From: Chloroflexota bacterium
Lineage (GTDB): Bacteria; Chloroflexota; Anaerolineae; Anaerolineales; Anaerolineaceae
Length of the DNA: 38,113 nt
Assembly: GCA_012797215.1 (NCBI GenBank)
Contig: JAAZPN010000273.1
Span: 1 to 38,113 of the forward strand
Direction: 5' to 3'
Shown one piece after another: positions 1 through 8,251 of this stretch. Position 1 is the stretch's first letter. Every line of letters starts with the position of its first letter. Both the position numbers and the translations under genes were made by a program. Under the pieces are notes generated by a model that had not been told where the DNA came from, made no database searches, and saw nothing but the letters and a program-made list of their open reading frames with translations.

Positions 1-1426
1 CATACGCTTGTGGCAGACTCGAGATAAAGGCATGCGCTTGTGCTTTTTTGGCTGCGTCTTCCACTTCTTCCCGGCTTGCTGTAGGTTTGCTGAAGGCGAT
101 ATTTTCAAATATGGATTTGGAGAAAAGGAAAATATCCTGTTCAATGATTGAAATCTGGCTGCGCAGGGTGTCCAGTTTCCAATTGCGCAGATCCACTCCG
201 TCAATTTGCACAGAGCCTGAGCCAGGGTCGTAAGTGCGGTTGATGAGCCTGACCAGCGTTGTTTTGCCTGAACCAGTTTGACCGACGATTGCGACCGTCT
301 GGCCGGGCTGCACCCGAAAACTGATATTCTGCAAAGCGGAATTGTGGGCGTCATACGAAAAACTGACATCCGAGAAAGACACTTCACCCTGAAGCTGGTC
401 AGCATTGCCGCCGTCGTTTTTATCCAGGTTATTCTCTGCGTTCATAATGGAGAGCAGTCGCCGCGCGCCGGCAATGCCCAGAGAGATCTGAGAATAGGAA
501 TGAATTGAGGTGTGGGTAGGGAAGCCCAATAGGGAGAGCGCGCTGAAATACTTAATTACGTCCCCCAGGGGGATAACGCCATTTTGGAACAAAATTAGAG
601 CATGGAGCAGCCCAAAGCCCATTGCCAGTGCCAGAAGGAGCAAAGGCAGAAAACGGGCTTCCATATCGCCTTGTTCCACAGACGCGTTTCTGTAGGCTCT
701 GATATTGCGCTGGAAAAGGCCAATTTCATTTTCCTCCTGAGCGGCGGCTTTGACTGTCTCGACCCCATCAATTGCTTCAGCCAGACGGCTGTTCATCATA
801 CCAAAGCTGCTGCGTACTTTGCCTGTGATTGGCTTGAGTTTTTTGAGATACAAAAGAATGGAGAGAAAGTAAGTGAGAATGAACAAGAGCGGTGTAAGCA
901 GCAGCGATGGATTGATTTCCCAGCTGATTATCAGGGGGATGAATAAGAAATTTATGGATCCGATAACCATATTGATGCCCGGACTGAATAGGAAATTCAC
1001 TTCGCGGATATCATTCGTGGCGCGCGCCATAAGATCCCCAACCGACTGCAGCGCATGGAAAGTCATGCTTTTTCCAAGCAAGTTAATATAAAACTCATCG
1101 CGGACGTCCCGCTCAATTTTCTGAGCGGTGGCTTCAAAGCCAAAATTGCGCATCAACTGAAAGAGACCGCGAATGACCTGCGTGTAGGTGATAATAATTG
1201 CGGCGCGGATGAATACGTTTTTATCCGGTGAGCCGCTGGTCAGGTTGGTGAAAACAATGCCGAATTGCACCGCGGGGACGGCTGCCAACGCGGCATTGCC
1301 AGCCGCACCTACCAGCGCGGCAAGAAAAACCGCCCAATGATGGAGTGTGTGCGAAAAAAGCCAGGCAAACGGATTTGCCTTGTTCGTCTTGTAACGAAAA
1401 GGAATCGAGAATTCGCTAATACTCAT
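1..1426 (-). CDS. ABC exporter (permease + ATPase half-transporter), 3' end outside window
   Basis: An open frame runs from an ATG at 1426 off the left edge (475 codons seen). The N-terminal part carries the hydrophobic segments of a type 1 exporter membrane domain. The nucleotide-binding domain follows, with a Walker A GQTGSGKTT near 240-280 and a Q-loop region (IEQDIFLF) near 130-155. The signature motif, Walker B and H-loop lie beyond the edge. This is the one-polypeptide TMD-NBD half-transporter layout, often one member of a heterodimeric pair; the partner would be off the left side. No clear Shine-Dalgarno precedes the ATG. The substrate cannot be told: multidrug, lipid and peptide exporters share this design. 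Confidence 0.9.
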   Translation of the reverse strand, partial: MSISEFSIPFRYKTNKANPFAWLFSHTLHHWAVFLAALVGAAGNAALAAVPAVQFGIVFTNLTSGSPDKNVFIRAAIIITYTQVIRGLFQLMRNFGFEATAQKIERDVRDEFYINLLGKSMTFHALQSVGDLMARATNDIREVNFLFSPGINMVIGSINFLFIPLIISWEINPSLLLTPLLFILTYFLSILLYLKKLKPITGKVRSSFGMMNSRLAEAIDGVETVKAAAQEENEIGLFQRNIRAYRNASVEQGDMEARFLPLLLLALAMGFGLLHALILFQNGVIPLGDVIKYFSALSLLGFPTHTSIHSYSQISLGIAGARRLLSIMNAENNLDKNDGGNADQLQGEVSFSDVSFSYDAHNSALQNISFRVQPGQTVAIVGQTGSGKTTLVRLINRTYDPGSGSVQIDGVDLRNWKLDTLRSQISIIEQDIFLFSKSIFENIAFSKPTASREEVEDAAKKAQAHAFISSLPQAY

Positions 1427-1626
1427 TGATAATTATGAAACCGATGATAAATTCTAACCCATTGTACCTTAGGAGCAGGGGAAAAATACAAAAAAAGCGC
1501 ATGATGACAGGGAAAGGCACAGGTAAGGGAAGTGGTAATCGGCAATTCTTTGAACCCTGGTGATTAGAAGCAATTTGCCCATCTTTAGCTGTTAGTGGAA
1601 AGCAATAAAGCGGCTTGGGGTATCAA

Positions 1627-1640
1627 TAATCAGATTAATA
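1627..1640. promoter_or_regulatory. Operator copy 1, upstream of the -35 box
   Basis: A 14-base sequence, TAATCAGATTAATA, contains the perfect inverted repeat TAATC-A-GATTA. It is repeated identically at 1701-1714, 74 bp away (about seven helical turns). It sits 12 bp upstream of the -35 box of the regulator promoter. Odd-centred short palindromes are usual for GntR/FCD dimers, so binding by the adjacent regulator is a reasonable inference. Confidence 0.65.
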
Positions 1641-1652
1641 GCTTGAAGCATC

Positions 1653-1682
1653 TTGACGGATGCTGTGTGTAAAGGCTATAAT
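1653..1682 (+). promoter_or_regulatory. Sigma-70-type promoter of the GntR-korAB operon
   Basis: TTGACG at 1653-1658 and a perfect TATAAT at 1677-1682 are separated by 18 bp. Transcription would begin near 1689, giving a leader of roughly 35-40 nt before the ATG at 1726. The promoter lies exactly between two identical palindromic operators, so binding at both could block or loop the start site. Confidence 0.75.
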
Positions 1683-1698
1683 CAAGTAAGTAAGCAAC

Positions 1699-1714
1699 AT
1701 TAATCAGATTAATA
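1699..1714. promoter_or_regulatory. Operator copy 2, just downstream of the predicted transcription start
   Basis: The same 14-mer as at 1627-1640 recurs here, and this copy extends to a perfect 15-base palindrome ATTAATC-A-GATTAAT at 1699-1713. It lies about 10-25 nt after the predicted start of transcription and just before the regulator gene, a position typical of a repressor site for autoregulation. Confidence 0.65.
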
Positions 1715-1725
1715 AAGAAACGGTG

Positions 1726-2403
1726 ATGAATAACAAGAGCAGTTTGCTCGATTATCTGGCCGAAGCGCACCAAGCGCAGGCATCGATCCCCAGCATTCCA
1801 GAGCTTAGCAATGTGCTGGGGATTAGCGTTGCCAGCGTCCGTGAACAGCTCGAGGTGGCGCGCTCCCTGGGTCTTGTAGATGTGAAGACCAAAGTAGGTA
1901 TTCAGAACCGCGAATTCACTTTCAACCACTTGTTGGAACTAGGGCTGCGTTTTGGCGCGAAGGTACAGCCTGGCACGCCGGATGCTTTCCGCGATTTGCG
2001 GAAACATGTCGAGAGCAGCTACTGGCACGAAGCCGCGCCGCTGCTCACAGCGCAGGATAGAGAAACCCTGCAGGAGATTGTCCGCAGTGCGTTCGCGCGA
2101 ATATCTAAGGAACCTATCAGCAATCCGAGCAAGGAGCATCAGGATTTTCACCTGACGATATTTTCTCACCTGGAAAACCCAATTGCCAGGAGCATTCTGG
2201 AAACTTTTTGGAAACTGAACGTAGAGGCAGAACGCGATTTACAGCCGGACCGCCCCTATCTTGAAAATGTGTGGACCTATCACCAACGCATCGCTGACGC
2301 GATCTCCGCGCAAGACTATCAGCTTGGTTATCAATGGCTGGTTGAACACATGGATCTGGTGAAACAACGCAAAAAAGCTGAGTTATCCCAGCGTTTCGAA
2401 TAA
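1726..2403 (+). CDS. GntR family transcriptional regulator with FCD-type effector domain
   Basis: A 225-residue protein. Residues about 20-60 form a winged helix-turn-helix of GntR type (PSIPELSNVLGISVASVREQ), followed by an all-helical C-terminal domain with the spaced Asp/His residues of FCD domains (EHQDFHLTIFSH, then YHQRIADAI and VEHMD) that usually bind a metal and a carboxylate effector. An overlapping GTG lies one codon upstream; ATG at 1726 is preferred. It is the first gene before korA-korB, with only 27 nt to the korA ATG, so it most likely controls that operon and itself through the palindromes at 1627 and 1699. An organic-acid or amino-acid effector is inferred, not shown. Confidence 0.85.
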   Translation: MNNKSSLLDYLAEAHQAQASIPSIPELSNVLGISVASVREQLEVARSLGLVDVKTKVGIQNREFTFNHLLELGLRFGAKVQPGTPDAFRDLRKHVESSYWHEAAPLLTAQDRETLQEIVRSAFARISKEPISNPSKEHQDFHLTIFSHLENPIARSILETFWKLNVEAERDLQPDRPYLENVWTYHQRIADAISAQDYQLGYQWLVEHMDLVKQRKKAELSQRFE

Positions 2404-2430
2404 TTGGTAGTAAGGAGAGCAACAAGAGCT

Positions 2431-4263
2431 ATGGATCATCCTAACGAAAACGCACAGACAGGACAAAAACCGCTTGTGAACGATTTTTGCATGACAATTT
2501 GCACTGTCAATGGGTCTGGGAGCGCGACGGCGAACACGATTTTGTACCGGGCGCTTTTTAATATGGGGATTCCCACTTCTGGTAAAAATATTTTTCCATC
2601 AAATATCAAAGGGCTACCAACCTGGTTTGTGATTCGCGCCTCAGAAAAAGGGTATCTTGGCAGAGTGCCGTATGATGACATCATCGTCGCGATGAACGCT
2701 GACACTTTCGCGAACGACCTGACGTACCTGCCAAAAGGCGGCGTAGTCTTCTACGCTGACCACCTGCAGAAGCCAGCGGATGCCAATCCCGACCTTGTCT
2801 ATTACCCCATGCCCATCCGCCAAATGGTGCGCCAGGCAGAGGTCCCGCGAAATTTGCGCGAATACATGGAGAACATGGCTTATGTCGGCATTGTGGGTCA
2901 GATCCTGGGAATTCCGATGGAAAATATCGAGTATGCCCTGCGCAAACACTTTGGCAGTCGTCAGACGGCATTGGAATCTAACCGGAGTATGATCCAGTCG
3001 GGTTATGAGTGGGCAAGCGCCAATGTGATTAAACAAGACCGTTACTCCGTGCGTGTGCTACCGCCACTCGCTGATTACATCCTTACCGATGGAAACAATG
3101 CCGGGGCGCTGGGCGCCTTGTTTGGTGGCGCCCAATTCTGTTCGTGGTATCCAATTACGCCAGCTTCTAGCTTGGTGGAATCAATGATCGCGCAGAATCC
3201 AAAACTGCGGAAGGATCCGCAAACTGGAAAAAACACTTGCATTATTCTGCAGGTTGAGGATGAGCTGGCAGCGGCGGGTTCCGCGATCGGAGCGGGCTGG
3301 GCGGGTTTGCGCGCGATGACTGCGACCTCCGGCCCTGGACTGAGCCTGATGACTGAAAATGTCGGTCTGGCTTACTATACCGAAACACCGGTGGTTATTT
3401 GGGATGTTCAGCGCGTGGGACCCAGCACCGGATTGCCAACGCGCACCGCTCAGAGCGACCTGGCAATGGTCTATCGATTGGGACACGGCGACATCAATCA
3501 CATCATCCTGATCCCTGGCAGTGTGAACGAATGCTTTGAGTTTGGATGGAAAGCGTTTGACATTGCTGAACACTACCAGACGCCAGTCTTCGTTATGAGT
3601 GATCTGGATCTCGGAATGAACCAATGGATTACCAGGAAATTCGATTACCCGCACGAGCCAATGGACCGCGGCAGAGTGCTGTGGGAAGATGACCTTGCCC
3701 GTTTTGAAGGCGCCTGGGGCAGGTACAAAGACATTGAAGGAGATGGCATTCCCTGGCGAACGGTCATGGGAAACCAAAACCCTGCCGCGCCGTACTTCAC
3801 CCGAGGAACTGGTCACGATGAATACGGCAACTACAGCGAAGACCCGCAGAACTGGGCCAAGACCATTCAGCGCATTAAACGCAAACTGGAAAGCTCTTGC
3901 GAATACCTGCCTTGTCCGATCATCCGGAAGAAGCCAAATGCCCGCATAGGGATAATCGCCTTAGGCTCTACTGACCCGGCAATTATTGAAGGGCAGGACC
4001 AGCTTGAGGAAGCTGGTCTTCCGGTCGACTACCTGCGCATTCGGGCTCTCCCTGTGTGCTGTGACGTACGGGAGTTTTTGGAAAATCACGAGAAAGTGTA
4101 TGTCTTGGAGCTTAATCGCGATGGGCAGTTGTACGGAATCCTAATCCAGGAGCTGCATGATTATTCACCCAAACTCATCTCAATATCAGAAGTTGATGGC
4201 CTGCCAATGACCGCTATCTGGGTAAAGCAACAAATACTCTCCAAGGAGCAACAAAATGGATAA
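2431..4263 (+). CDS. korA: 2-oxoacid:ferredoxin oxidoreductase, fused gamma-alpha subunit (KorA type)
   Basis: A 610-residue subunit. The N-terminal ~190 residues are the gamma domain (start NDFCMTICTVNGSGSATAN). The alpha (pyrimidine-binding) domain begins near residue 215 with GNNAGALGALFGG and the diagnostic YPITP near residue 240. The complex oxidatively decarboxylates a 2-oxoacid to acyl-CoA and reduces ferredoxin, or runs in reverse. An in-frame TTG at 2404 exists, but ATG 2431 has the better ribosome site (AAGGAG at 2412-2417). Its stop overlaps the start of korB by 8 nt (ATGGATAA), with AAGGAG just inside korA, indicating coupled translation. 2-oxoglutarate is the usual substrate of this two-subunit layout, but pyruvate or branched-chain oxoacids cannot be excluded. 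Confidence 0.9.
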   Translation: MDHPNENAQTGQKPLVNDFCMTICTVNGSGSATANTILYRALFNMGIPTSGKNIFPSNIKGLPTWFVIRASEKGYLGRVPYDDIIVAMNADTFANDLTYLPKGGVVFYADHLQKPADANPDLVYYPMPIRQMVRQAEVPRNLREYMENMAYVGIVGQILGIPMENIEYALRKHFGSRQTALESNRSMIQSGYEWASANVIKQDRYSVRVLPPLADYILTDGNNAGALGALFGGAQFCSWYPITPASSLVESMIAQNPKLRKDPQTGKNTCIILQVEDELAAAGSAIGAGWAGLRAMTATSGPGLSLMTENVGLAYYTETPVVIWDVQRVGPSTGLPTRTAQSDLAMVYRLGHGDINHIILIPGSVNECFEFGWKAFDIAEHYQTPVFVMSDLDLGMNQWITRKFDYPHEPMDRGRVLWEDDLARFEGAWGRYKDIEGDGIPWRTVMGNQNPAAPYFTRGTGHDEYGNYSEDPQNWAKTIQRIKRKLESSCEYLPCPIIRKKPNARIGIIALGSTDPAIIEGQDQLEEAGLPVDYLRIRALPVCCDVREFLENHEKVYVLELNRDGQLYGILIQELHDYSPKLISISEVDGLPMTAIWVKQQILSKEQQNG

Positions 4264-5299
4264 CGCGCAAACCACCAAGGTTGAACGGAATTTTGTCGGG
4301 CTTTCGCCAATCGATTATCGTGGCAAACCTTCAACGCTCTGCCCGGGTTGCGGACATAACACTGTTTCAAACCAGATTCAACAGGCCGTCTACGAGCTGG
4401 GCATCGTGCCTGAAATGATCGCGAAATTTAGCGGCATCGGGTGCTCCAGCAAAAGCCTGAACTATTATTTGTCGCGCTCATTCGGGTTCAACGGGCTGCA
4501 CGGCCGCATGCCTACCCTGGTTTCCGGGGCATGTTTTGCTGACCGGCGCATCAAAGCTTTAGGAACTTCCGGGGATGGGGATACCGCCAGCATCGGACTG
4601 GGGCATTTTAAGCACCTCATCCGCCGCAACGTTCCGATGGTTTACATTATTGAAAACAATGGTGTCTATGGATTAACCAAAGGTCAGTTTTCAGCTACCT
4701 CGGATTTGGGATTGGAGCTGAAGCATCAAGGGAAAAACTTCTTGCCTCCGTTGGATCTATGCATGGAGGCTCTTATCAGCGGCGCCAAGTTCGTCGCCAG
4801 AGCTTTCTCCGGTGATATCAAACAGATGAAAGAACTGCTGAAAGCTGCGATTGCGCATAACGGCATTGCTGTAATCGATGTGATCAGTCCCTGCGTAACC
4901 TTTAACAACCACGATGATGCCCTGCAATCCTATACCTGGGGTAGGGAGAATGAAGCGCCTATCCAGGACATAACCTACGTTCCGCGCGCCCAGGCCATTG
5001 AGATTAAAGAATTCCAGGAAGGGGAAACGCGCGAAGTGAGACTGCATGACGGTTCCAGTATTATCCTGAAGAAAATTGATCGGGATTACGACCCTACCGA
5101 TAAACACGCGGCGCTTGATTTGCTGACGGAATCGTATAAAAATCACTATTTTGCTACGGGTTTGATTTACATCGAGAATGCCTCGACAAATTTTTTTGAT
5201 GAGTTTGACTTTGTCGAAGAACCGCTGAACCGTCTGACGCCAGACAGACTGCGACCGGAACCAGCCGCGCTTGACCGGATTAATCAAACATACCAATAA
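4256..5299 (+). CDS. korB: 2-oxoacid:ferredoxin oxidoreductase, beta subunit (KorB type)
   Basis: A 347-residue thiamine-pyrophosphate-binding beta subunit. CPGCGH at residues 29-34, a Cys at 63 (GIGCSS) and the later SPC motif match the four Cys that hold a single [4Fe-4S] cluster in two-subunit enzymes. GDGDTASIG followed by ENNGVYGLTKGQ is the TPP/Mg binding region. It pairs with the overlapping korA. No separate delta (two-cluster ferredoxin) subunit is present, so electrons would pass from the single beta-subunit cluster to a free ferredoxin. The family assignment is firm; exact 2-oxoacid preference is not readable. Confidence 0.92.
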   Translation: MDNAQTTKVERNFVGLSPIDYRGKPSTLCPGCGHNTVSNQIQQAVYELGIVPEMIAKFSGIGCSSKSLNYYLSRSFGFNGLHGRMPTLVSGACFADRRIKALGTSGDGDTASIGLGHFKHLIRRNVPMVYIIENNGVYGLTKGQFSATSDLGLELKHQGKNFLPPLDLCMEALISGAKFVARAFSGDIKQMKELLKAAIAHNGIAVIDVISPCVTFNNHDDALQSYTWGRENEAPIQDITYVPRAQAIEIKEFQEGETREVRLHDGSSIILKKIDRDYDPTDKHAALDLLTESYKNHYFATGLIYIENASTNFFDEFDFVEEPLNRLTPDRLRPEPAALDRINQTYQ

Positions 5300-5340
5300 C
5301 ATTTTTTCTCCGCGAGCATAAATCGCGCGAAGAATGTTAT
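5296..5340. other. Imperfect hairpin just after korB
   Basis: ATAACATT at 5296-5303 pairs with AATGTTAT at 5333-5340, and inner CGCG tracts can extend the pairing. It starts inside the korB stop codon. It lacks a long downstream U tract, so it is more likely an mRNA 3'-end structure than a stand-alone terminator. Confidence 0.45.
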
Positions 5341-5348
5341 AGAAAATA

Positions 5349-5387
5349 ATCAAGCGCGAGCCTATATCACAAAGGCTCGCGCTTGAT
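5349..5387. terminator. Terminator between convergent korB and the SIS-domain gene
   Basis: A perfect 14-bp stem (5349-5362 with 5374-5387) closes an 11-nt loop. On the minus strand it is followed by a U-rich stretch (ATTATTTTCT), so it best serves the gene at 5435-6430. It may also help stop korAB transcripts arriving from the other side. Confidence 0.75.
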
Positions 5388-5434
5388 ACTTCCAAAAAAT
5401 TCAGCCTGCCTGGCTAACGTCGGAATTCTGGCGT

Positions 5435-6430
5435 TTAGTAATCCAGGCGGCGGTAGTACCTGCGAATGTCCATCGGATGGCAATTCAGTTTTTCGATATG
5501 CGCGTCAATGCGTTCCGTGACCGCGTGACTCACCTGATATGAAATTAAGCCGCGGAATTCCGGGCTGATTCCTTCCAGAGGATAGTCTTTTGTGTCGATT
5601 ATTGTGTAGCGGGCGCAAATACGCGGCAGGAAGCGAGCTACGCGTTCTGCCAGCGGGCGTTCTTCATCTTCACCCACGAAAACGGTAACATTTGTGTCGC
5701 GGTCGATTACTTCCAAAGTGCCGTGGAAGAATTCAGAGGCGTGGATGGACTTGGACCGGATCCAGTGTTGTTCCTCGACATAGCACATCGCGTAGGAGTA
5801 CACTGCGCCGTATTGGTTGCCCGCCGCGACGTAGTAATGCAGCGGGTCATCTTTGTGCGTTTCCGCGAAAGAAAGGGCGAAAGCATCGGCGCGTTTTGAG
5901 ACGTCCACAAAAGCTGCTGCCAGGTGGGCATCAAGTTCGGCGTAGAATTTTTCGTAAGCCTCAAATTCACCGTTTCTGTGCATTAGCCGGTGAGCGAACA
6001 TGAACAGCTTCAATTGTTCGTTGTGTGGATAAGAAATAAGACGATCACTGAGCCTGGCTAGCGGAGATTCCACAAATTCCACAAAACCGACGATTAAAGC
6101 GCCGGCCTTTTTTGCCTTTTCAACTGCCTCAACCATTTCCTGGGTTGTGCCGCTGTCGGAAGCAATCACAACCACGGATTTTTTGGTGATATGTTTATTG
6201 CCGTGCGCAACATAGCGGGCAGCGTGCAGCAAGTAAATTGGAAGGGAGCTTTTGCCTTCCACGGAATCCACTACCTGAATACCAGTAGCGTAAGTTCCGC
6301 CGATACCCATATAGAAAAGCGCGTCAAACCCTCTGTCGTAGAGTTCATCCGCGACGGCTTCAATTTTTGGGCGCATCGCCAGCGCACCGTTCATACTCTT
6401 TACGATTTTTTCCTCATCAAATTTCAACAT
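5435..6430 (-). CDS. SIS-domain sugar-phosphate isomerase/deglycase, FrlB-like
   Basis: A 331-residue protein with tandem SIS domains. GIGGT at 42-46 and the phosphate-binding SDSGTT at 91-96 mark the first domain; SEFFHGTLEVID in the second and the C-terminal HPMDIRRYYRRLDY resemble fructoselysine-6-phosphate deglycase (FrlB) and the related GlmS-like deglycases. Such enzymes split phosphorylated Amadori products into glucose 6-phosphate and an amino acid. AGGAGG stands 6 nt before the ATG. No kinase, transporter or regulator of an frl or gfr operon is adjacent, so the substrate is uncertain; other sugar-phosphate aldose-ketose isomerases are possible. Confidence 0.75.
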   Translation of the reverse strand: MLKFDEEKIVKSMNGALAMRPKIEAVADELYDRGFDALFYMGIGGTYATGIQVVDSVEGKSSLPIYLLHAARYVAHGNKHITKKSVVVIASDSGTTQEMVEAVEKAKKAGALIVGFVEFVESPLARLSDRLISYPHNEQLKLFMFAHRLMHRNGEFEAYEKFYAELDAHLAAAFVDVSKRADAFALSFAETHKDDPLHYYVAAGNQYGAVYSYAMCYVEEQHWIRSKSIHASEFFHGTLEVIDRDTNVTVFVGEDEERPLAERVARFLPRICARYTIIDTKDYPLEGISPEFRGLISYQVSHAVTERIDAHIEKLNCHPMDIRRYYRRLDY

Positions 6431-6718
6431 TGCACTTCCTCCTGAATTCTCCTTTGATACAACTACCGCGCATTCATGATTTTCATTACCATTCGATCAG
6501 CTCATGGCGTTCAAATTTCTCTACACTATGCGTTGGTTAATATTATCCATCCTCTTATATAGATAAGTAGCCAATTATTACATACCAATAGTGCTAGTTT
6601 AACACAGTAGTTTCCACTTTGCAATGGCATTTTCCGGGAATATCAGCAAATACTTTCGGATTAGCCGCATGCAAGACTTTTTACGCAACGGTGGATAGCG
6701 CTGCATGATACATTTGGT
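6431..6718. other. Intergenic leader of the SIS-domain gene
   Basis: About 290 bases without a convincing gene. It should hold the promoter of the SIS-domain gene on the minus strand, but I found no -35/-10 pair close to consensus. A small AT-rich inverted repeat (CTTAT-atag-ATAAG, 6554-6567) could be an operator. The only reading frame, on the minus strand, has no ribosome site or recognisable motif. Confidence 0.4.
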
Positions 6719-6757
6719 ACAAAAAAACACAGCTGTCTCGCAAGCTGTGTTTTTTCT
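6719..6757 (-). terminator. Rho-independent terminator after pyk
   Basis: ACACAGCT at 6727-6734 pairs with AGCTGTGT at 6743-6750 around an 8-nt loop, flanked by A and T tracts on both sides. Read on the minus strand it lies about 40 nt after the pyk stop and is followed by a run of U. The symmetry makes it potentially bidirectional. Confidence 0.85.
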
Positions 6758-6795
6758 TTTTCGATTTGGAAGCCAGAGCATTTTTTGTTGGATAC

Positions 6796-8238
6796 TCATC
6801 CTCTCAGTGTATAGAGCAAGGTCAGGTTGGGTTTTCCAAAATCTCCAACCGGGAAACCGCTGATAACGACGACCTGGTCACCCGCGCAAAGCGGCGTGGA
6901 GGATGTGATGGCAGTTTCTACGTGCTTAATCATTGTTTCAAGCGTGTCTGCGTGCGGGACCAGCAATGGCGTAACGCCCCAGGCTATTCCCAGCCATTGG
7001 TAGGTGCGCATCTCGGGGGTGAAAGCGTATATTGGCACGGACGGTTTAGTTTTTGACATCCACATGGCGCTGGCGCCGGAGATAGTGAACACCACAATCG
7101 CGGATACTCTGGCGTCTGCCGTCAGGTCTTTAGCAGCCCGGGCTATAGAAATGGCTTCGTCCAGCTGGTCTGAACTGACCACACTGTCCATGTGACCCCA
7201 CTCACTCAGGTGCTGTTCAGATTCGCGAATGATTGCTTCCATCATGCGCACGCTTTGGACGGGATATTTGCCCGCCGCGGATTCAGCGGAAAGCATGACC
7301 GCATCGGTTCCGTCAAAAATCGCGTTCGCGACATCAGCCGCTTCGGCGCGAGTGGGACGCGGGTTGTTAATCATGGACTCGAGCATTTGCGTGGCGGTAA
7401 TGACAAACTTACCTTTGTGGTTTGCCGCGCGGATAATTGCCTTTTGAGCCGAAGGCACCACCGCGGGTGACATTTCCACGCCAAGATCTCCGCGCGCCAC
7501 CATGACGCCGTCAGTCGCGTCGATAATGGATTCCAGGTTCGCAACTGCTTCGGGGCGTTCTAATTTGGCTACTATCGGAGGTAAGTGCCTCATTTTAGTC
7601 ATACTGCGCATAGTATCGCGTACAGTCAGGATGTCTGAGGCTTGTTTTACGAAAGAAATCGCGACAAGATCGACGCCAATATCAAGGCCGAATTGCAGAT
7701 CCTCCAAATCTTTGGGGGTCAGGCAGGGAATATCTAGCTTTGAACCAGGTAGGTTTACGCCTTTGTGAGACTTCAGATTTCCGCCTAAAATCACCTTAGC
7801 ATAGATGTTTTCACCGTCCAGCTCGGTGACCTCGAATTCCAACTGGCCGTCATCCATCAGGATATGGTTGCCAGGCACCAGCGCTTCGTGCAGCTTGGGC
7901 ACGTCGAATGGAATAAAAATGGTTCCTTCGCGCACATTTTCTGGATTTTCTGACGAGCTGAGGGCCACCACTTGATTGGATTTGAGTTCGATGAAATCCT
8001 TTTCCAGCTTCCCAATGCGCAGTTTTGGTCCCTGCAAATCCATCAGGATGGAGATAGGTTTGCCAAGTTCGTCAGAAAGTTTCCGCAGCAGCTTCACTTT
8101 TTGCGCGTGGTCATCATGCGTTCCATGCGAAAAATTGAGGCGGGCGACGTCCATGCCTGCTGAGATTAACTCCCGCAGGGTAGCTTCGTCCGAGCTGCTT
8201 GGACCAAGAGTGGCAACGATCTTGGCAAACCTGTTCAT
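6796..8238 (-). CDS. pyk: Pyruvate kinase
   Basis: A 480-residue protein of normal short-form pyruvate kinase length. It begins FAKIVATLGPSS, with DVARLNFSHG for nucleotide/phosphate binding, DLQGPKLRIG, the catalytic region SFVKQASDI, the Mg/PEP helix ARGDLGVEMSP, and TATQMLESMINNP-RPTRAEAADVANA. It makes pyruvate and ATP from phosphoenolpyruvate in the cytoplasm. The C-terminus has the usual alpha/beta domain but no appended PEP-utiliser swivelling domain. It is the last gene of a long same-strand run, 13 nt after rocD and followed by a terminator. Confidence 0.97.
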   Translation of the reverse strand: MNRFAKIVATLGPSSSDEATLRELISAGMDVARLNFSHGTHDDHAQKVKLLRKLSDELGKPISILMDLQGPKLRIGKLEKDFIELKSNQVVALSSSENPENVREGTIFIPFDVPKLHEALVPGNHILMDDGQLEFEVTELDGENIYAKVILGGNLKSHKGVNLPGSKLDIPCLTPKDLEDLQFGLDIGVDLVAISFVKQASDILTVRDTMRSMTKMRHLPPIVAKLERPEAVANLESIIDATDGVMVARGDLGVEMSPAVVPSAQKAIIRAANHKGKFVITATQMLESMINNPRPTRAEAADVANAIFDGTDAVMLSAESAAGKYPVQSVRMMEAIIRESEQHLSEWGHMDSVVSSDQLDEAISIARAAKDLTADARVSAIVVFTISGASAMWMSKTKPSVPIYAFTPEMRTYQWLGIAWGVTPLLVPHADTLETMIKHVETAITSSTPLCAGDQVVVISGFPVGDFGKPNLTLLYTLRG

Positions 8239-8251
8239 GTTTACCTGCTTT

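Noticed and set aside
48..1091. Several small plus-strand frames in the first kilobase
   Set aside because: All lie opposite the uninterrupted ABC exporter frame, which contains Walker A and Q-loop motifs.
1630..1929. Minus-strand frame of 99 codons across the regulator promoter
   Set aside because: It covers the promoter, both operators and the 5' end of the regulator gene. The composition looks like antisense of coding DNA.
3181..3816. Minus-strand frame of 211 codons inside korA
   Set aside because: It is antisense to conserved korA sequence, with no ribosome site or known motif.
6599..6799. Minus-strand frame of 66 codons between the SIS-domain gene and pyk
   Set aside because: It spans the pyk terminator, and no ribosome site or conserved feature was seen.
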